46,237 bases of DNA, taken from positions 1-46,237 of the forward strand of contig CAIKWE010000055.1 in assembly GCA_903831085.1 (NCBI GenBank), written 5' to 3'. The translations under genes were made by a program, and so were the position numbers. Positions 1 through 8,620 of the stretch are shown here, in pieces. The notes beneath the pieces were generated by a model. The model was not told where the DNA came from and did no database searches. It worked only from the letters and a program-made list of their open reading frames with translations. Positions within the stretch are counted from its first letter, which is position 1, and each line of letters starts with the position of its first letter. This stretch comes from an uncultured Verrucomicrobiota bacterium. Lineage in GTDB: Bacteria > Verrucomicrobiota > Kiritimatiellia > Kiritimatiellales > Tichowtungiaceae.

Positions 1-112
1 CCGGACCCACACCAACCGTGTCGGTTTCGAAAGTCGCATTGACCAATACCGCAGAATACCCCGCCCCGGCCGCCAGAAGCACAGCCATCAATATGATCTG
101 TATCTTTTTCAT
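1..112 (-). CDS. Secreted protein, N-terminal fragment cut by window edge
   Basis: The frame starts with ATG at 112 and runs off the left end, so only about 37 residues are seen. It begins MKKIQIILMAVLLAAGAGYSA, a typical Sec signal peptide, followed by VNATFETD. That kind of N-terminus is common in PEP-CTERM or carbohydrate-binding exported proteins of PVC bacteria, but the family cannot be decided from so little. An AAAGG Shine-Dalgarno-like run lies upstream. The 198 bases between this start and hflX contain no gene that I can see and presumably hold its promoter. Confidence 0.6.
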   Translation of the reverse strand, partial: MKKIQIILMAVLLAAGAGYSAVLVNATFETDTVGVGP

Positions 113-310
113 CTTTATTACCTTTCTTATTTGTTTCCCAATTTGAAACCGAATTATTCCAACTAACTACGCTGGTTATACTCCTATGCTGGCCACCAAG
201 TCGATTAATTTTTGGTCTTTTCTCCGAGCAAGCCTAAAAGTTGCTAAAAAGCCCAAGGCCTATGACTTATAAAAATGAATTGGTCCTGTGAGTTTATGTT
301 TTATCAACCC

Positions 311-1594
311 TTACTCTGCCAGATACGGCTCACAGCGCGGAACGAGCGGCGCGGGAACACGCACCAGAAGCTCGGCGGATCCGCCCTCATAATTCTCTTC
401 GAGCACCGTCGCCGAGTTTTTCAATAAGGCAATCAGGCGTCCTTCGCTGAGCGGAATATTCAGCTTCATCAGCTGTTTGTCTCCCTTCAGAGCGTCGGCC
501 AGCAAGGTCAGCAGGCCATCAACGCCCTCGCCCGTCACCGCCGAAACCGAAGCCGAACGGCCGCCGAGAGTGTGCGCCAGTTGCCGCGCGATATTCCGCC
601 CGGCGTCTTTATCAATTTTATTCAGCACGCAGAGCACCGGCTTATCCTCCGCGCCGATCTCCTGCAACACCACATTGACCGCGGCAATCTGCTGTTCGAC
701 CTGCGGATGCGCACAATCAATCACATGCAGAATCAGATCAGCTTCAACCACTTCTTCGAGCGTCGCCTTGAAGGAATCAACCAGATGGTGCGGCAGTTTA
801 CGGATAAATCCCACGGTATCGGTCATCAGGCACGGCTCGCCGTTCGGCAATTCCACCTGCCGCGTCGTCGGGTCGAGCGTCGCGAAAAGCTGGTCTTCCG
901 CATAAATATCCGCGCCAGCCAATCGGTTGAGCAGTGTGGACTTGCCCGCGTTGGTGTAGCCGACAATCGAAACCAGCGCCCAGCCGTGGCGCTGACGTCC
1001 GCGCCGCTGTTCGGCGCGGCGTGTGCGCACCAGTTCCAGCTCCTTAGTCAGTGTGCGGATCAGATTCTGAATACTGCGACGGTCCATTTCGATCTGCGTT
1101 TCGCCCGGCCCTTTCAGACCGATACCGCCCGCCTGCCGTTCCAGATGTGTCCACATTCGCCGCAAACGCGGAAGCAGGTAGCGGTGCTGCGCCAGCTGAA
1201 CCTGCAAACAGCCCTCTTTCGTCCGCGCCCGCTTGGCAAAAATATCGAGAATCAGCTGGGTACGGTCGAGTACGCGAACTTGCAGCGTCTCTTCCAGATT
1301 ACGACCCTGCGCCGGAGAAAGATCCTCGTCAAAAATTATAAGATTGGCGCCGGTATCCTTTGCCATCTGCGCCAGCTCTTCGACCTTGCCCTTGCCGATG
1401 AAATGGGCGGCATGGACTTTGGACTGTTTACAAAGCATCCGCCCGAGAACTTCCGCGCCAGCACTCTCGGTCAGTTGCGCCAGCTCTTCGAGTGTGTCGC
1501 AGGCCTCCTGCTGGTCATTCCGCCCATGAACCATCACGCCGACGAGCAAGGCTCGTTCCTGCGCATGAGGTATGGTTGTCTTCATCTCTTTCAT
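311..1594 (-). CDS. hflX: GTPase HflX
   Basis: HflX is a ribosome-associated GTPase that binds the 50S subunit and splits or rescues stalled ribosomes under stress. The family signature [12 protein letters not shown] is present in the middle. The G domain has a P-loop GYTNAGKST, the switch [10 protein letters not shown] and NKID. The length of about 427 residues is normal. I chose the ATG at 1594 because GGGAG lies six bases upstream; an in-frame ATG at 1639 lacks a good site, and one at 1585 is also possible. The gene lies just downstream of the hybrid kinase on the same strand with 80 bases or less between them, so co-transcription is possible. Identification is secure. Confidence 0.95.
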   Translation of the reverse strand: MKEMKTTIPHAQERALLVGVMVHGRNDQQEACDTLEELAQLTESAGAEVLGRMLCKQSKVHAAHFIGKGKVEELAQMAKDTGANLIIFDEDLSPAQGRNLEETLQVRVLDRTQLILDIFAKRARTKEGCLQVQLAQHRYLLPRLRRMWTHLERQAGGIGLKGPGETQIEMDRRSIQNLIRTLTKELELVRTRRAEQRRGRQRHGWALVSIVGYTNAGKSTLLNRLAGADIYAEDQLFATLDPTTRQVELPNGEPCLMTDTVGFIRKLPHHLVDSFKATLEEVVEADLILHVIDCAHPQVEQQIAAVNVVLQEIGAEDKPVLCVLNKIDKDAGRNIARQLAHTLGGRSASVSAVTGEGVDGLLTLLADALKGDKQLMKLNIPLSEGRLIALLKNSATVLEENYEGGSAELLVRVPAPLVPRCEPYLAE

Positions 1595-1675
1595 TTGCGC
1601 TCCCGGCGAAGAGACCGTCTCTCCGCGCTGAAAGCGCATACTGTATACCGGAAGAGTAGCCTTTCTGAAGAAAAA

Positions 1676-4570
1676 TCAGGCTGGCTCCAAATCAGCCAGC
1701 AGAGACGGGACTTTCAGCAAGGCATAGCGCAGTTCATCAATATTGAACGGCTTGGAAAGATAATCGTTCATTCCATGGCTTAGTGCCCGATCGCGCTCTT
1801 CCGACATAGCGTGGGCAGAAACACCGATGATATAAGGCCGGACTCCTTCCGGCCAGCGTTTACAAATCTCCTGTGTCGCCTCCAGCCCGCCCATGATCGG
1901 CATCTGCACATCCATCAGGATTACATCATAAGAAGAGCGCTCAACCGCCAGCAGAGCCTCTTGACCGTTCCCCGCCACATCGGCTGTATAACCGAGTCTT
2001 CCGAGCAGCAACGTACAGACCCTCTGGTTGATCAGGTTGTCCTCCGCCATCAAAATACGCAAAGGACGCATTTCATCGACCAGAACAGGTTCGTTTCTCT
2101 CAACTTTTTCTCGGATAAGTTGCTTGGAAAAAATACGCAGTATGTTTTTGCAAAGAATCGCCGGTTTGATCGGTTTGAAAAGAACCCCTGCAAAGTCGAA
2201 ATTTCTGATCTCATCATCGTGCCCCATGGCTGAGGTCAGCATAACCAGCGGAAGATGTTTGAACGCAGGCCGCTCCCGAATAGTACGGGCCAGCTCCATT
2301 CCGTCCATTCCCGGCATAAACATATCGAGAAGAACGAGCGCGAACGGAGGGTGATTTTCAAGAACCGTCAGCGCCTCGAATCCGGAGGAGGCCATGACTG
2401 GGTTTGCACCCCACAGCCACAGGTATTTTTCCAGAATGCAGCGGTTGGTCGCGTTATCGTCCACCACCAGAACCTGTTTGCCGCGGAACGCCGGCAGATC
2501 GCTCTTGAGGCTTTCATCCTCCTCGCCTGCTTCCGTTGCCGCCGCACCCGCCTCGATATTGAAACAGAAGCTGCTGCCCTGGCCGGGAACGCTATCCACC
2601 TCTACCGAGCCGTGCATCAGCCGGACGAGTTTGTCGCAAATCGTCAGCCCCAGGCCGGTTCCGCCGTAGCGGCGGGTCGTCGAAGAATCCGCCTGACGGA
2701 AGGGCTGAAAAATGTGCAGCCTCTGCTCAGGCGAAATGCCGATGCCGGTGTCACGAACCGTGAAATGAATGTTGCACTTTTCGGCATCCGGATGCGGCGC
2801 TGACCGAACCGTCAGAACCACTTCACCATGCTCCGTAAACTTGACGGCGTTGTTCAGCAGATTCAGCATAACTTGGCGTAACCGCACAACATCTCCGATG
2901 ATATTGACCGGAACGTCCGGCTCCACATGATAGCTGAGTTCCAGCCGTTTTTCCGCAGCGCGGGAAGCGATCAAATCCACGGCGGATTCGACGCACTTGC
3001 GCAGATTAAAGATGTGGCGTTCCAGTTTGAGCTCGCCGGCCTCCACTTTGGAAATATCGAGAATGTCATTAATCAGCGTGAGCAGCATCTCGCCGCTCGA
3101 TTGAACGGTTTTAACATATTCATGCTGCTCATCCTTCATTTCTGAACGCATTAACAGACTGGTCAAACCGATTACTGCATTTAGCGGAGTGCGCAGTTCA
3201 TGGCTCATATGCGCCAGAAATGAACTCTTTGCCACGCTGGCGGCCTCTGCCCTGAACTTCGCCTCGGCCAGTTCAAATTCTGTCTGTTTGCGGGCATCTA
3301 TATCCAAATTAGTTCCAACAATGCGCAGCGGCAGGCCGTGGTTATCCTGCTCCACCACCTTGGCGCGCGAAGCCACCCATTTCCATCCACCGGTTTTCTG
3401 CACCAGACGGAAGTCCGCCTCAAACTCTTTCTGTGCGGAATTCAACAACCCTTGCATCAGATCCTCAACCCGCGCCCGGTCCTCCGGATGAATCATCTCC
3501 ATCATCGCACCGTATTCCGGAGTGATTTCACCGGGCCTATAGCCAAGCATCGTGTGCCAGCGCGGACTCATCCTGAGCTCCTGCGACGGCACATTCAAAT
3601 CCCACAGACCGTCATTCGCCACATCCAGCGCCAATTGAAGCTCGGTACGGCTTTTTTCAAGATCCCGGTTGTTATCAGACAATTCCCGTGTTTTCCTGCG
3701 CACCCGGCGTTGAAGAATCCAGCTGAAAACGCCAAACCAGAAGGCCAGCAGCCCGGCGCCGCCCAGCGACCAGAGGATCAGCGGAGAAATTTTTGCCGGC
3801 TGCTCTTTGTTAAAAAACGCCTCCAGCAATTGGTAATAAGCTGAACCGCGTGTTTTCTTCAGCTGCGCCAGCTGGTAGTCCACGACCTCCAGCAGTTGCG
3901 GGTCGGCTTCAAGCGGCTGGGCAACCCGCAAGGCTACCGGCGAAAAAATGATCGGGGTGATAAACACTTTCTCCGGCAGTGTCGTTCCGCGGGCGCCAAG
4001 ATGATCCACAACCCCGGCATCCACCCAGCCGCGCTTCAGCGCGGCGAGAATCTGTTCGTAGTCGCCGAATTCAATAAAACGGCATTCGACGTTCAAGCTG
4101 CCGATAATCCGCCGAAACGCCTCATTGTACAAATCGCCCTTCACCAGACCGACCGTACTGCCCGCCAGATCCATAAACGTGCTGACCTTTAACCGGTCGG
4201 ACGCCACCACTTCACCCCAGGTTGACAGAATCGTCTCTTTGGAAAAACGGAACTGTCCCGAAGTCTTATCGGTGTAGGCCGTCCCCATAATCAGATCTAC
4301 ACCTGCGCTGTTGTCCCGCAGCATATCCGAACTGTACTGGCCCTGATACTGAGGGCTCCACTTCTCCTGCGTGGCGATCCGGTTAAAAAGTTCTGTGAAA
4401 AACCGGTCGCTTTCCTGTGCCGACGCATCATGAATCGACCCGTTCAGCGCACCGCCGAGAGCCACCCGCACCGTGCGCCCGGTGGTTGTTCCCTCCTGAG
4501 AAAAACCCGGTGCGCAAAAAAAGAGACAGGCGGCCAAAAGAGTAAAAAAACGGTTTTTCACGCAGATCAA
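1676..4570 (-). CDS. Hybrid histidine kinase with periplasmic solute-binding domain and two receiver domains
   Basis: This is a 964-residue membrane sensor. In order it has a signal peptide, a family-3 solute-binding-like domain (about 33-250), a transmembrane helix (about 255-280, LILWSLGGAGLLAFWFGVF), a PAS domain (about 305-425), a HisKA domain with the phospho-acceptor in AHMSHELRTPLNAVIG, a HATPase domain with DTGIGI and GGTGLGL, and two receiver domains with phospho-aspartates in LLDMFMPG and LMDVQMP. There is no output domain, so the phosphate must pass to a separate partner. The start is TTG at 4570, overlapping the stop of the PstS-like gene by four bases. A GTG at 4561 gives a cleaner signal peptide (KNRFFTLLAACLFF) and may be the real start. 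Coupling to the PstS-like gene suggests the two proteins sense together, which is inference. Confidence 0.9.
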   Translation of the reverse strand: MICVKNRFFTLLAACLFFCAPGFSQEGTTTGRTVRVALGGALNGSIHDASAQESDRFFTELFNRIATQEKWSPQYQGQYSSDMLRDNSAGVDLIMGTAYTDKTSGQFRFSKETILSTWGEVVASDRLKVSTFMDLAGSTVGLVKGDLYNEAFRRIIGSLNVECRFIEFGDYEQILAALKRGWVDAGVVDHLGARGTTLPEKVFITPIIFSPVALRVAQPLEADPQLLEVVDYQLAQLKKTRGSAYYQLLEAFFNKEQPAKISPLILWSLGGAGLLAFWFGVFSWILQRRVRRKTRELSDNNRDLEKSRTELQLALDVANDGLWDLNVPSQELRMSPRWHTMLGYRPGEITPEYGAMMEMIHPEDRARVEDLMQGLLNSAQKEFEADFRLVQKTGGWKWVASRAKVVEQDNHGLPLRIVGTNLDIDARKQTEFELAEAKFRAEAASVAKSSFLAHMSHELRTPLNAVIGLTSLLMRSEMKDEQHEYVKTVQSSGEMLLTLINDILDISKVEAGELKLERHIFNLRKCVESAVDLIASRAAEKRLELSYHVEPDVPVNIIGDVVRLRQVMLNLLNNAVKFTEHGEVVLTVRSAPHPDAEKCNIHFTVRDTGIGISPEQRLHIFQPFRQADSSTTRRYGGTGLGLTICDKLVRLMHGSVEVDSVPGQGSSFCFNIEAGAAATEAGEEDESLKSDLPAFRGKQVLVVDDNATNRCILEKYLWLWGANPVMASSGFEALTVLENHPPFALVLLDMFMPGMDGMELARTIRERPAFKHLPLVMLTSAMGHDDEIRNFDFAGVLFKPIKPAILCKNILRIFSKQLIREKVERNEPVLVDEMRPLRILMAEDNLINQRVCTLLLGRLGYTADVAGNGQEALLAVERSSYDVILMDVQMPIMGGLEATQEICKRWPEGVRPYIIGVSAHAMSEERDRALSHGMNDYLSKPFNIDELRYALLKVPSLLADLEPA

Positions 4571-5592
4571 TGTCCTTCATACATACGACGCACCACGGCG
4601 TTCGCTTTTTCAATTACCCGGGGCGGCAGCGGAGCGTAGTACAACTCGTCGCACTGCTGCTGCCCGTCTTTCAGAATCCATTCCAGGAACCGGCGCAACT
4701 GTTTGTCCTTTTCCTCGGAGGCGGTCACCCGCCCGTCCTTCGACTGGAAAATCAGCCAGGTAAAAGCGGAAATCGGATAGCCGTTCTCCGCCGCCGTGTC
4801 GGTGATCATGATACGGGTGTCATCCGGAATATTCATATCGGTGGCGGCTGTGATGGTTTGTTCCGAAGGATAAATAAACCGGCCCGCCCGGTTGCGCACA
4901 GAAGCGCAGGCCAGCTTCCCTTTGCGGGCAAAACCGTACTCGATGTACCCGATGCTCCCCGGAACTTTTCTTAAAAAATCGGCGATCCCGTCGTTGCGCT
5001 CGAGCCCCATCCCCGTCGGCCAGCGGACATCTTTGCCGCAACCGACAGACTTCTTCCAGGCCGGGCTCACTTTGCTGAGATAATCGGTAAACACAAACGT
5101 GGTGCCGCTGCTGTCCGACCGGTGCAGCACCTCAATTTCCAGATTCGGCAGGCTGACATCCGGATTCAGCTTGCGGATGCGCGGATCCGACCAGTTGTTG
5201 ATATTGCGCATGAAAATATCCGCGATCACTTCCTCTGTCAGCCGGAGTTGCGGATCGCCGGGCAGATGGTACGCCAGCACCACCGCGCCTGAGCAGGTCG
5301 GCAGATGAAACACTGTCCCGGGAGCCTTCGCAAGCTGTTCATCGGTCAGGAATGCGTCTGTGGCGCCGAAGTCCACTTCACCTGCCAGCAGCCGCTTGAT
5401 GCCTTCGCCGGAGCCGACCGAATCATACGCAACGCGCACTCCGGTATTCGACCCGTACAGATCAATCCAGCGTTTGTACAACGGATGCGGAAACGATGCG
5501 CCCGCTCCGCTCAGCACCACATCCTGCGCACAGACCGTCGCCGCGGAAAACAGACAAAGCATGGATAACAACGCATAAATATATTTTTTCAT
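4567..5592 (-). CDS. PstS-like phosphate-binding periplasmic protein
   Basis: The 341-residue product starts with a signal peptide (MKKYIYALLSMLCLFSAATV, then CAQ). It continues with the PstS hallmarks GAGASFPHPLY, a DSVGSGEGI loop, DFGATDAFLT and HRSDSSGTTFVF, which line the phosphate pocket in this family. Its length is typical. No pstC, pstA, pstB or phoU gene lies nearby. Instead it is first in a two-gene unit with the hybrid kinase, with overlapping stop and start. The likely role is a periplasmic ligand-binding partner of that kinase, or an orphan phosphate scavenger; the first is inferred from gene order alone. Confidence 0.88.
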   Translation of the reverse strand: MKKYIYALLSMLCLFSAATVCAQDVVLSGAGASFPHPLYKRWIDLYGSNTGVRVAYDSVGSGEGIKRLLAGEVDFGATDAFLTDEQLAKAPGTVFHLPTCSGAVVLAYHLPGDPQLRLTEEVIADIFMRNINNWSDPRIRKLNPDVSLPNLEIEVLHRSDSSGTTFVFTDYLSKVSPAWKKSVGCGKDVRWPTGMGLERNDGIADFLRKVPGSIGYIEYGFARKGKLACASVRNRAGRFIYPSEQTITAATDMNIPDDTRIMITDTAAENGYPISAFTWLIFQSKDGRVTASEEKDKQLRRFLEWILKDGQQQCDELYYAPLPPRVIEKANAVVRRMYEGH

Positions 5593-5594
5593 AA

Positions 5595-5617
5595 GCTCTC
5601 CTTAATTTCGGGAGAGC
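5595..5617 (-). promoter_or_regulatory. Hairpin covering the Shine-Dalgarno of the PstS-like gene
   Basis: Read on the minus strand, GCTCTCC and GGAGAGC are perfect complements (7 bp) around a 9-base loop. The right arm is itself the ribosome binding site, and the ATG follows two bases later. The pairing would hide the site when folded. Whether it is regulatory is not shown. Confidence 0.4.
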
Positions 5618-5691
5618 AGTCTCTTTTACGCAGAACCCAAACGCCAGAGTTTTAGGGTTAGTTGTCCGTTACTGCCAAGTTTGAAACGGGT

Positions 5692-6465
5692 TCATTCTAT
5701 GTATTGATTCCAATATCCCAGCCGGTCGTCACGATATTCATAAATCCGGAACGCCGCCTGCCGCCCCAGCCGCCCGGAAAGCGGCGGACCGACAAACAGC
5801 GGAACTTTTTCAAGCCAATGAAACTCATCCCGGTGAAAATGTCCCGCGATCACCGCTGTCACTTTGTTCTGGTTCATCAATTCAACCCATCGGCGTCCCG
5901 CCGCTGTCCGGTTCCAGCCCGCATTGATCCTGTTATGATAAAAATCATCCACCGCAGGCTGATGATGGAACACCACCGCAGACTGACCGTTCGTCCGGCT
6001 CCGAAGCAGCCGATCCAGCGCGCCCAGCGGGTCATATCCCGGAATCTGCGCGCCGCCCGACAGCGGCTCCGTGCAGACAAAAATAAACTGCACGCCGCCG
6101 TACTCCGCCGACGAGATCAGCGGGCCGAACCGGTTGGTGAAAACCGCCACGGTCTCCTCCAGGGACGCCGTCAGCAGATCATGATTCCCCGGCACGAAAT
6201 GAACAGGCATCTTCAGTTGCCCCAGAACAGCCAGCGCCTCGTTCACCTGATTGGAGTCGGTAATACAGTCGTTCATGATGTCGCCCGTCACGGCAACAAA
6301 CGCGACCTTCATGGGAAGTTCGTTAACCGCCTTCACCACGGTGCGAACCCGCTCCAGATTATCCCCCTGCCCGAAATGAGTATCCGTGAGCTGAACAAAA
6401 AACAGCGGCTCGGCGGCGGCGCACCGAAAAGCCAACAGCAGAATCGTCAGGACCAACCGTTTCAT
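5692..6465 (-). CDS. Exported calcineurin-like metallophosphoesterase
   Basis: The product of about 257 residues begins with a signal peptide (MKRLVLTILLLAFRCAAA) and is probably periplasmic or secreted. The two-metal phosphoesterase motifs occur in order: QLTDTHFG, TGDIMND, VPGNHD and GHFHRDE. It resembles 3',5'-cyclic-nucleotide or general phosphodiesterases of the Icc/CpdA type, but the substrate cannot be told. The ATG at 6465 is preferred over an upstream one because it alone yields a signal peptide. It follows miaA by eight bases and is probably the last gene of that operon. Two copies of the dispersed TTCCA-N5-TGGAA palindrome lie 43-88 bases upstream, inside miaA. Confidence 0.85.
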   Translation of the reverse strand: MKRLVLTILLLAFRCAAAEPLFFVQLTDTHFGQGDNLERVRTVVKAVNELPMKVAFVAVTGDIMNDCITDSNQVNEALAVLGQLKMPVHFVPGNHDLLTASLEETVAVFTNRFGPLISSAEYGGVQFIFVCTEPLSGGAQIPGYDPLGALDRLLRSRTNGQSAVVFHHQPAVDDFYHNRINAGWNRTAAGRRWVELMNQNKVTAVIAGHFHRDEFHWLEKVPLFVGPPLSGRLGRQAAFRIYEYRDDRLGYWNQYIE

Positions 6466-6473
6466 GCCGCCGG

Positions 6474-7397
6474 TTATACGCCCTTCACCGGCACCGCTCC
6501 ATGTTTTTTCCACACCTTGGAAATTTCTAACACAAGTTTTCCAATGTCTGGAAAATCCGCGACTTCAACCCACTCCACCTTGAGCTGATGGCGGAACCAT
6601 GTCATCTGACGTTTAGAAAGCTGGCGGGTTCGAATAACGGTTTTTTCTTTGGCTTGCGCCTCCGTCATTTCGCCGCGCAGAACGGCGAAGGCTTCGGCGT
6701 AGCCGATGGCGTGTTGCGCCGTCGAAGACAGTTTGAGCCCGGCGAGACCGCGCGCTTCTTCCAGAAGACCGCCCGCGTACATTTTTTCGACCCGCTCGGC
6801 GATCCGCCGGTTCAGCTCATCGCGCTCGACGTGCAGCCCGATGATGGTCGGCATTTCGCCCTTCCAACTATCGGACGGCTTCTTTCCTTCCAGAAGCCGG
6901 GTGAGGCGACGCGGATTTTCTTTATCGGCAAGCGCTTCATAGGCTTCGGGCGCGGCGCGACGCGCTTCGGTCTGCAATTCGGCGAGCGGCATTTTTTCCG
7001 TGCGCTCACGGAGCGTTTCGTCAGCGGTCGGCAGATCGTCGAGTCCCTGCAAAAGACACTTCACATAAAGTCCGGTGCCGCCGGTAACGATGGGTGGTTC
7101 CGAACATTGCCTGCCCTGAGCCTGGTCGAAGGGGAAAGCCGGTTTCACAGCGTTAAGCCAGTCGCCGACGCTGAACGATTCGGTCGGGTCAGCCAGATCA
7201 ACACCGAAAGTTTTGACGCGGGAGCGTTCTTCCGGCGACGGTTTGGCGGTGCCAATGTCCATGCCGCGATAGATGTTCATCGAGTCGGCGGAGATAATGG
7301 ACACGCCGGTCTGTTCGGCAATCCACTGGGCGACGGCGCTTTTGCCCGATGCCGTCGGACCGACGAGCACGAACGCGCTTGGATTACTTCGTGTCAT
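6474..7397 (-). CDS. miaA: tRNA dimethylallyltransferase MiaA
   Basis: MiaA adds a dimethylallyl group to A37 of tRNAs that read UNN codons. The 307-residue protein has the P-loop GPTASGKS, then SADSMNIYRGMDIGTAKP, the VTGGTGLY motif and QHAIGYAEA, all diagnostic. The ATG at 7397 overlaps the end of lspA by 14 bases; reading further upstream only gives an lspA shadow. Between the expected helix and the PPIVTGG strand there is an extra FPFDQAQGRQCSE, which comes from an in-frame copy of a dispersed repeat (7111-7134). The enzyme motifs are intact on both sides, so it is probably functional. Confidence 0.95.
   Translation of the reverse strand: MTRSNPSAFVLVGPTASGKSAVAQWIAEQTGVSIISADSMNIYRGMDIGTAKPSPEERSRVKTFGVDLADPTESFSVGDWLNAVKPAFPFDQAQGRQCSEPPIVTGGTGLYVKCLLQGLDDLPTADETLRERTEKMPLAELQTEARRAAPEAYEALADKENPRRLTRLLEGKKPSDSWKGEMPTIIGLHVERDELNRRIAERVEKMYAGGLLEEARGLAGLKLSSTAQHAIGYAEAFAVLRGEMTEAQAKEKTVIRTRQLSKRQMTWFRHQLKVEWVEVADFPDIGKLVLEISKVWKKHGAVPVKGV
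6508..6553. repeat. Two copies of the TTCCA-N5-TGGAA palindrome
   Basis: Exact matches lie at 6508-6522 and 6539-6553, with centres 31 bases apart. They fall in the 3' end of miaA and upstream of the phosphoesterase start. They belong to a motif that recurs across the window. Confidence 0.8.
7111..7134. repeat. CCCTGAGCCTGGTCGAAGGGG-type repeat inside miaA
   Basis: This 24-base element matches the intergenic copies near 37264-37309 and 42896-42945 (CTTCGGCAGGTTCG..., GCTCAGGGCAGGC in the other orientation). It is a multiple of three and leaves the miaA frame open. Confidence 0.7.
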
Positions 7398-7866
7398 TGG
7401 CGGAATTTTTGAGCGGATGGCGGGTGTGCCAGAGCGAGGAAAGCATGTAGAGGCCGACGGCGATACAGATGGAAGAGTCGGCAACATTGAAGGACGGCCA
7501 GTGGTACGGACCGATATAGAAATCAAGGAAGTCGGTGACCCAGCCGACACGGATGCGGTCGATCAGGTTGCCGCAGATGCCGCCGACCATCAGGCCGAGC
7601 GCAATCCGATGATCGAACGTCGGGTTGAGTACCTTGCGGTGGTAGACCGCCAGCAGAATCAGCACGACGATGGAAAGGATGATGAGTATCGGCATCTGCC
7701 CGCCGAACATCCCCCACGCCGCGCCTTCGTTGCGGACATAGACCAGATTGAAAAAACCGGGAATGATGGCCTGCGGCTCGCCGCCGTAGATTAATGATGC
7801 GCGTACCCACAGTTTGGCCAACTGATCGAGCGTAACAACGACCAGGCCCAGAATGAGTACCAGCAT
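7384..7866 (-). CDS. lspA: Lipoprotein signal peptidase LspA
   Basis: LspA is the inner-membrane aspartyl protease that removes the signal peptide of prolipoproteins after diacylglycerol is attached. The 160-residue protein has four hydrophobic segments and the conserved blocks VRNEGAAWGMF, GNLIDRIRVGWVTDFLDF and FNVADSSI; the last two carry the two catalytic aspartates. Its length is typical. It sits between the DksA-like gene (nine bases upstream) and miaA (overlapping), so these are co-transcribed. Confidence 0.96.
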   Translation of the reverse strand: MLVLILGLVVVTLDQLAKLWVRASLIYGGEPQAIIPGFFNLVYVRNEGAAWGMFGGQMPILIILSIVVLILLAVYHRKVLNPTFDHRIALGLMVGGICGNLIDRIRVGWVTDFLDFYIGPYHWPSFNVADSSICIAVGLYMLSSLWHTRHPLKNSANDTK

Positions 7867-7875
7867 GGGATTCTC

Positions 7876-8517
7876 CTAGCTGCGCATGGTGCCGCCGAAG
7901 GGGCGGTAGTGAGCACGGCCTTTTTCGAGTTCGGACTGCGCACGAACGGTGTAGCGCACATACGGCAGCGCCTGAAGGCGTTCGAAATTAATCGGCTGGC
8001 CGGTCAGTTCACAGATGCCGAAGGTTCCTTTTTCGACACGGCGCAACGCGGCGTCGATTTCAAAAATAACTTCCTGTTCGCTGCCCATCATGTTGAGTTC
8101 CATTTCGCGATCAAACGTATCGGTGCCCTGGTCAGACAGCGACGGGTCGCGCTGATTGGCTTCGAGGTTGTCGCGTGAAAGAGTGCTGTATTCGCCGGAA
8201 ACGCGCTCGCGGAGCGTCAGCAGAATGTCCTTGAACTCGCGGACTTCCTTGGCGGTCAGCTTTCTGCCGGGAGGCGTGGCAGGTATATGGGGAGCCGGTT
8301 TGTGCACATGAACCGGAAGGACGGATTTTTTAACCGTCTTTTTCGCGACGGGTTTCGCCTTGGCGGATACTTTTTTGACGGCCTTTTTAGCCGGTGCTTT
8401 CTTGGCGGCTTTTTTAGCAACCTTTTTAGCCGGAGCCTTTTTTGCGGCCTTCTTGGCCGGAGCTTTTTTGGCGGCCTTTTTAGCCGTTTTCTTTTTAACA
8501 ACCTTTTTTGCGACCAT
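7876..8517 (-). CDS. TraR/DksA-family protein with Lys/Ala-rich histone-like tail and no zinc cysteines
   Basis: The C-terminal part (about 85-213) has the DksA/TraR layout: a coiled-coil region, the acidic SDQGTDTFDREMELN segment, then GTFGICELTGQPINFERLQALPYVRYTVRAQ. In DksA this last block holds four zinc cysteines; here only one (in ICELTG) remains, so the fold must be zinc-free. The first 65 or so residues are tandem KKAAKKAPAKKA-like repeats as in histone H1-type DNA-binding tails. The chosen ATG at 8517 starts MVAKKVVKKK; an upstream start at 8583 is less likely. The role is presumably binding to RNA polymerase or to DNA, but the substitutions make true DksA activity uncertain. It is the first gene of the lspA-miaA-phosphoesterase operon. 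Confidence 0.85.
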   Translation of the reverse strand: MVAKKVVKKKTAKKAAKKAPAKKAAKKAPAKKVAKKAAKKAPAKKAVKKVSAKAKPVAKKTVKKSVLPVHVHKPAPHIPATPPGRKLTAKEVREFKDILLTLRERVSGEYSTLSRDNLEANQRDPSLSDQGTDTFDREMELNMMGSEQEVIFEIDAALRRVEKGTFGICELTGQPINFERLQALPYVRYTVRAQSELEKGRAHYRPFGGTMRS

Positions 8518-8620
8518 TCGTAAAGCCCTTCCCGTTATCCAAAATCGATTCCCAGCTAAAAAAATAGGGGGTGCTTTTATCACGCGTCCCAGCGGGTGTC
8601 AATCGGCATCCCCTCCAAAT

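Noticed and set aside
572-1783. A 403-codon frame antisense to hflX
   Set aside because: hflX has all GTPase motifs on the other strand; the antisense frame has none and crosses the intergenic region.
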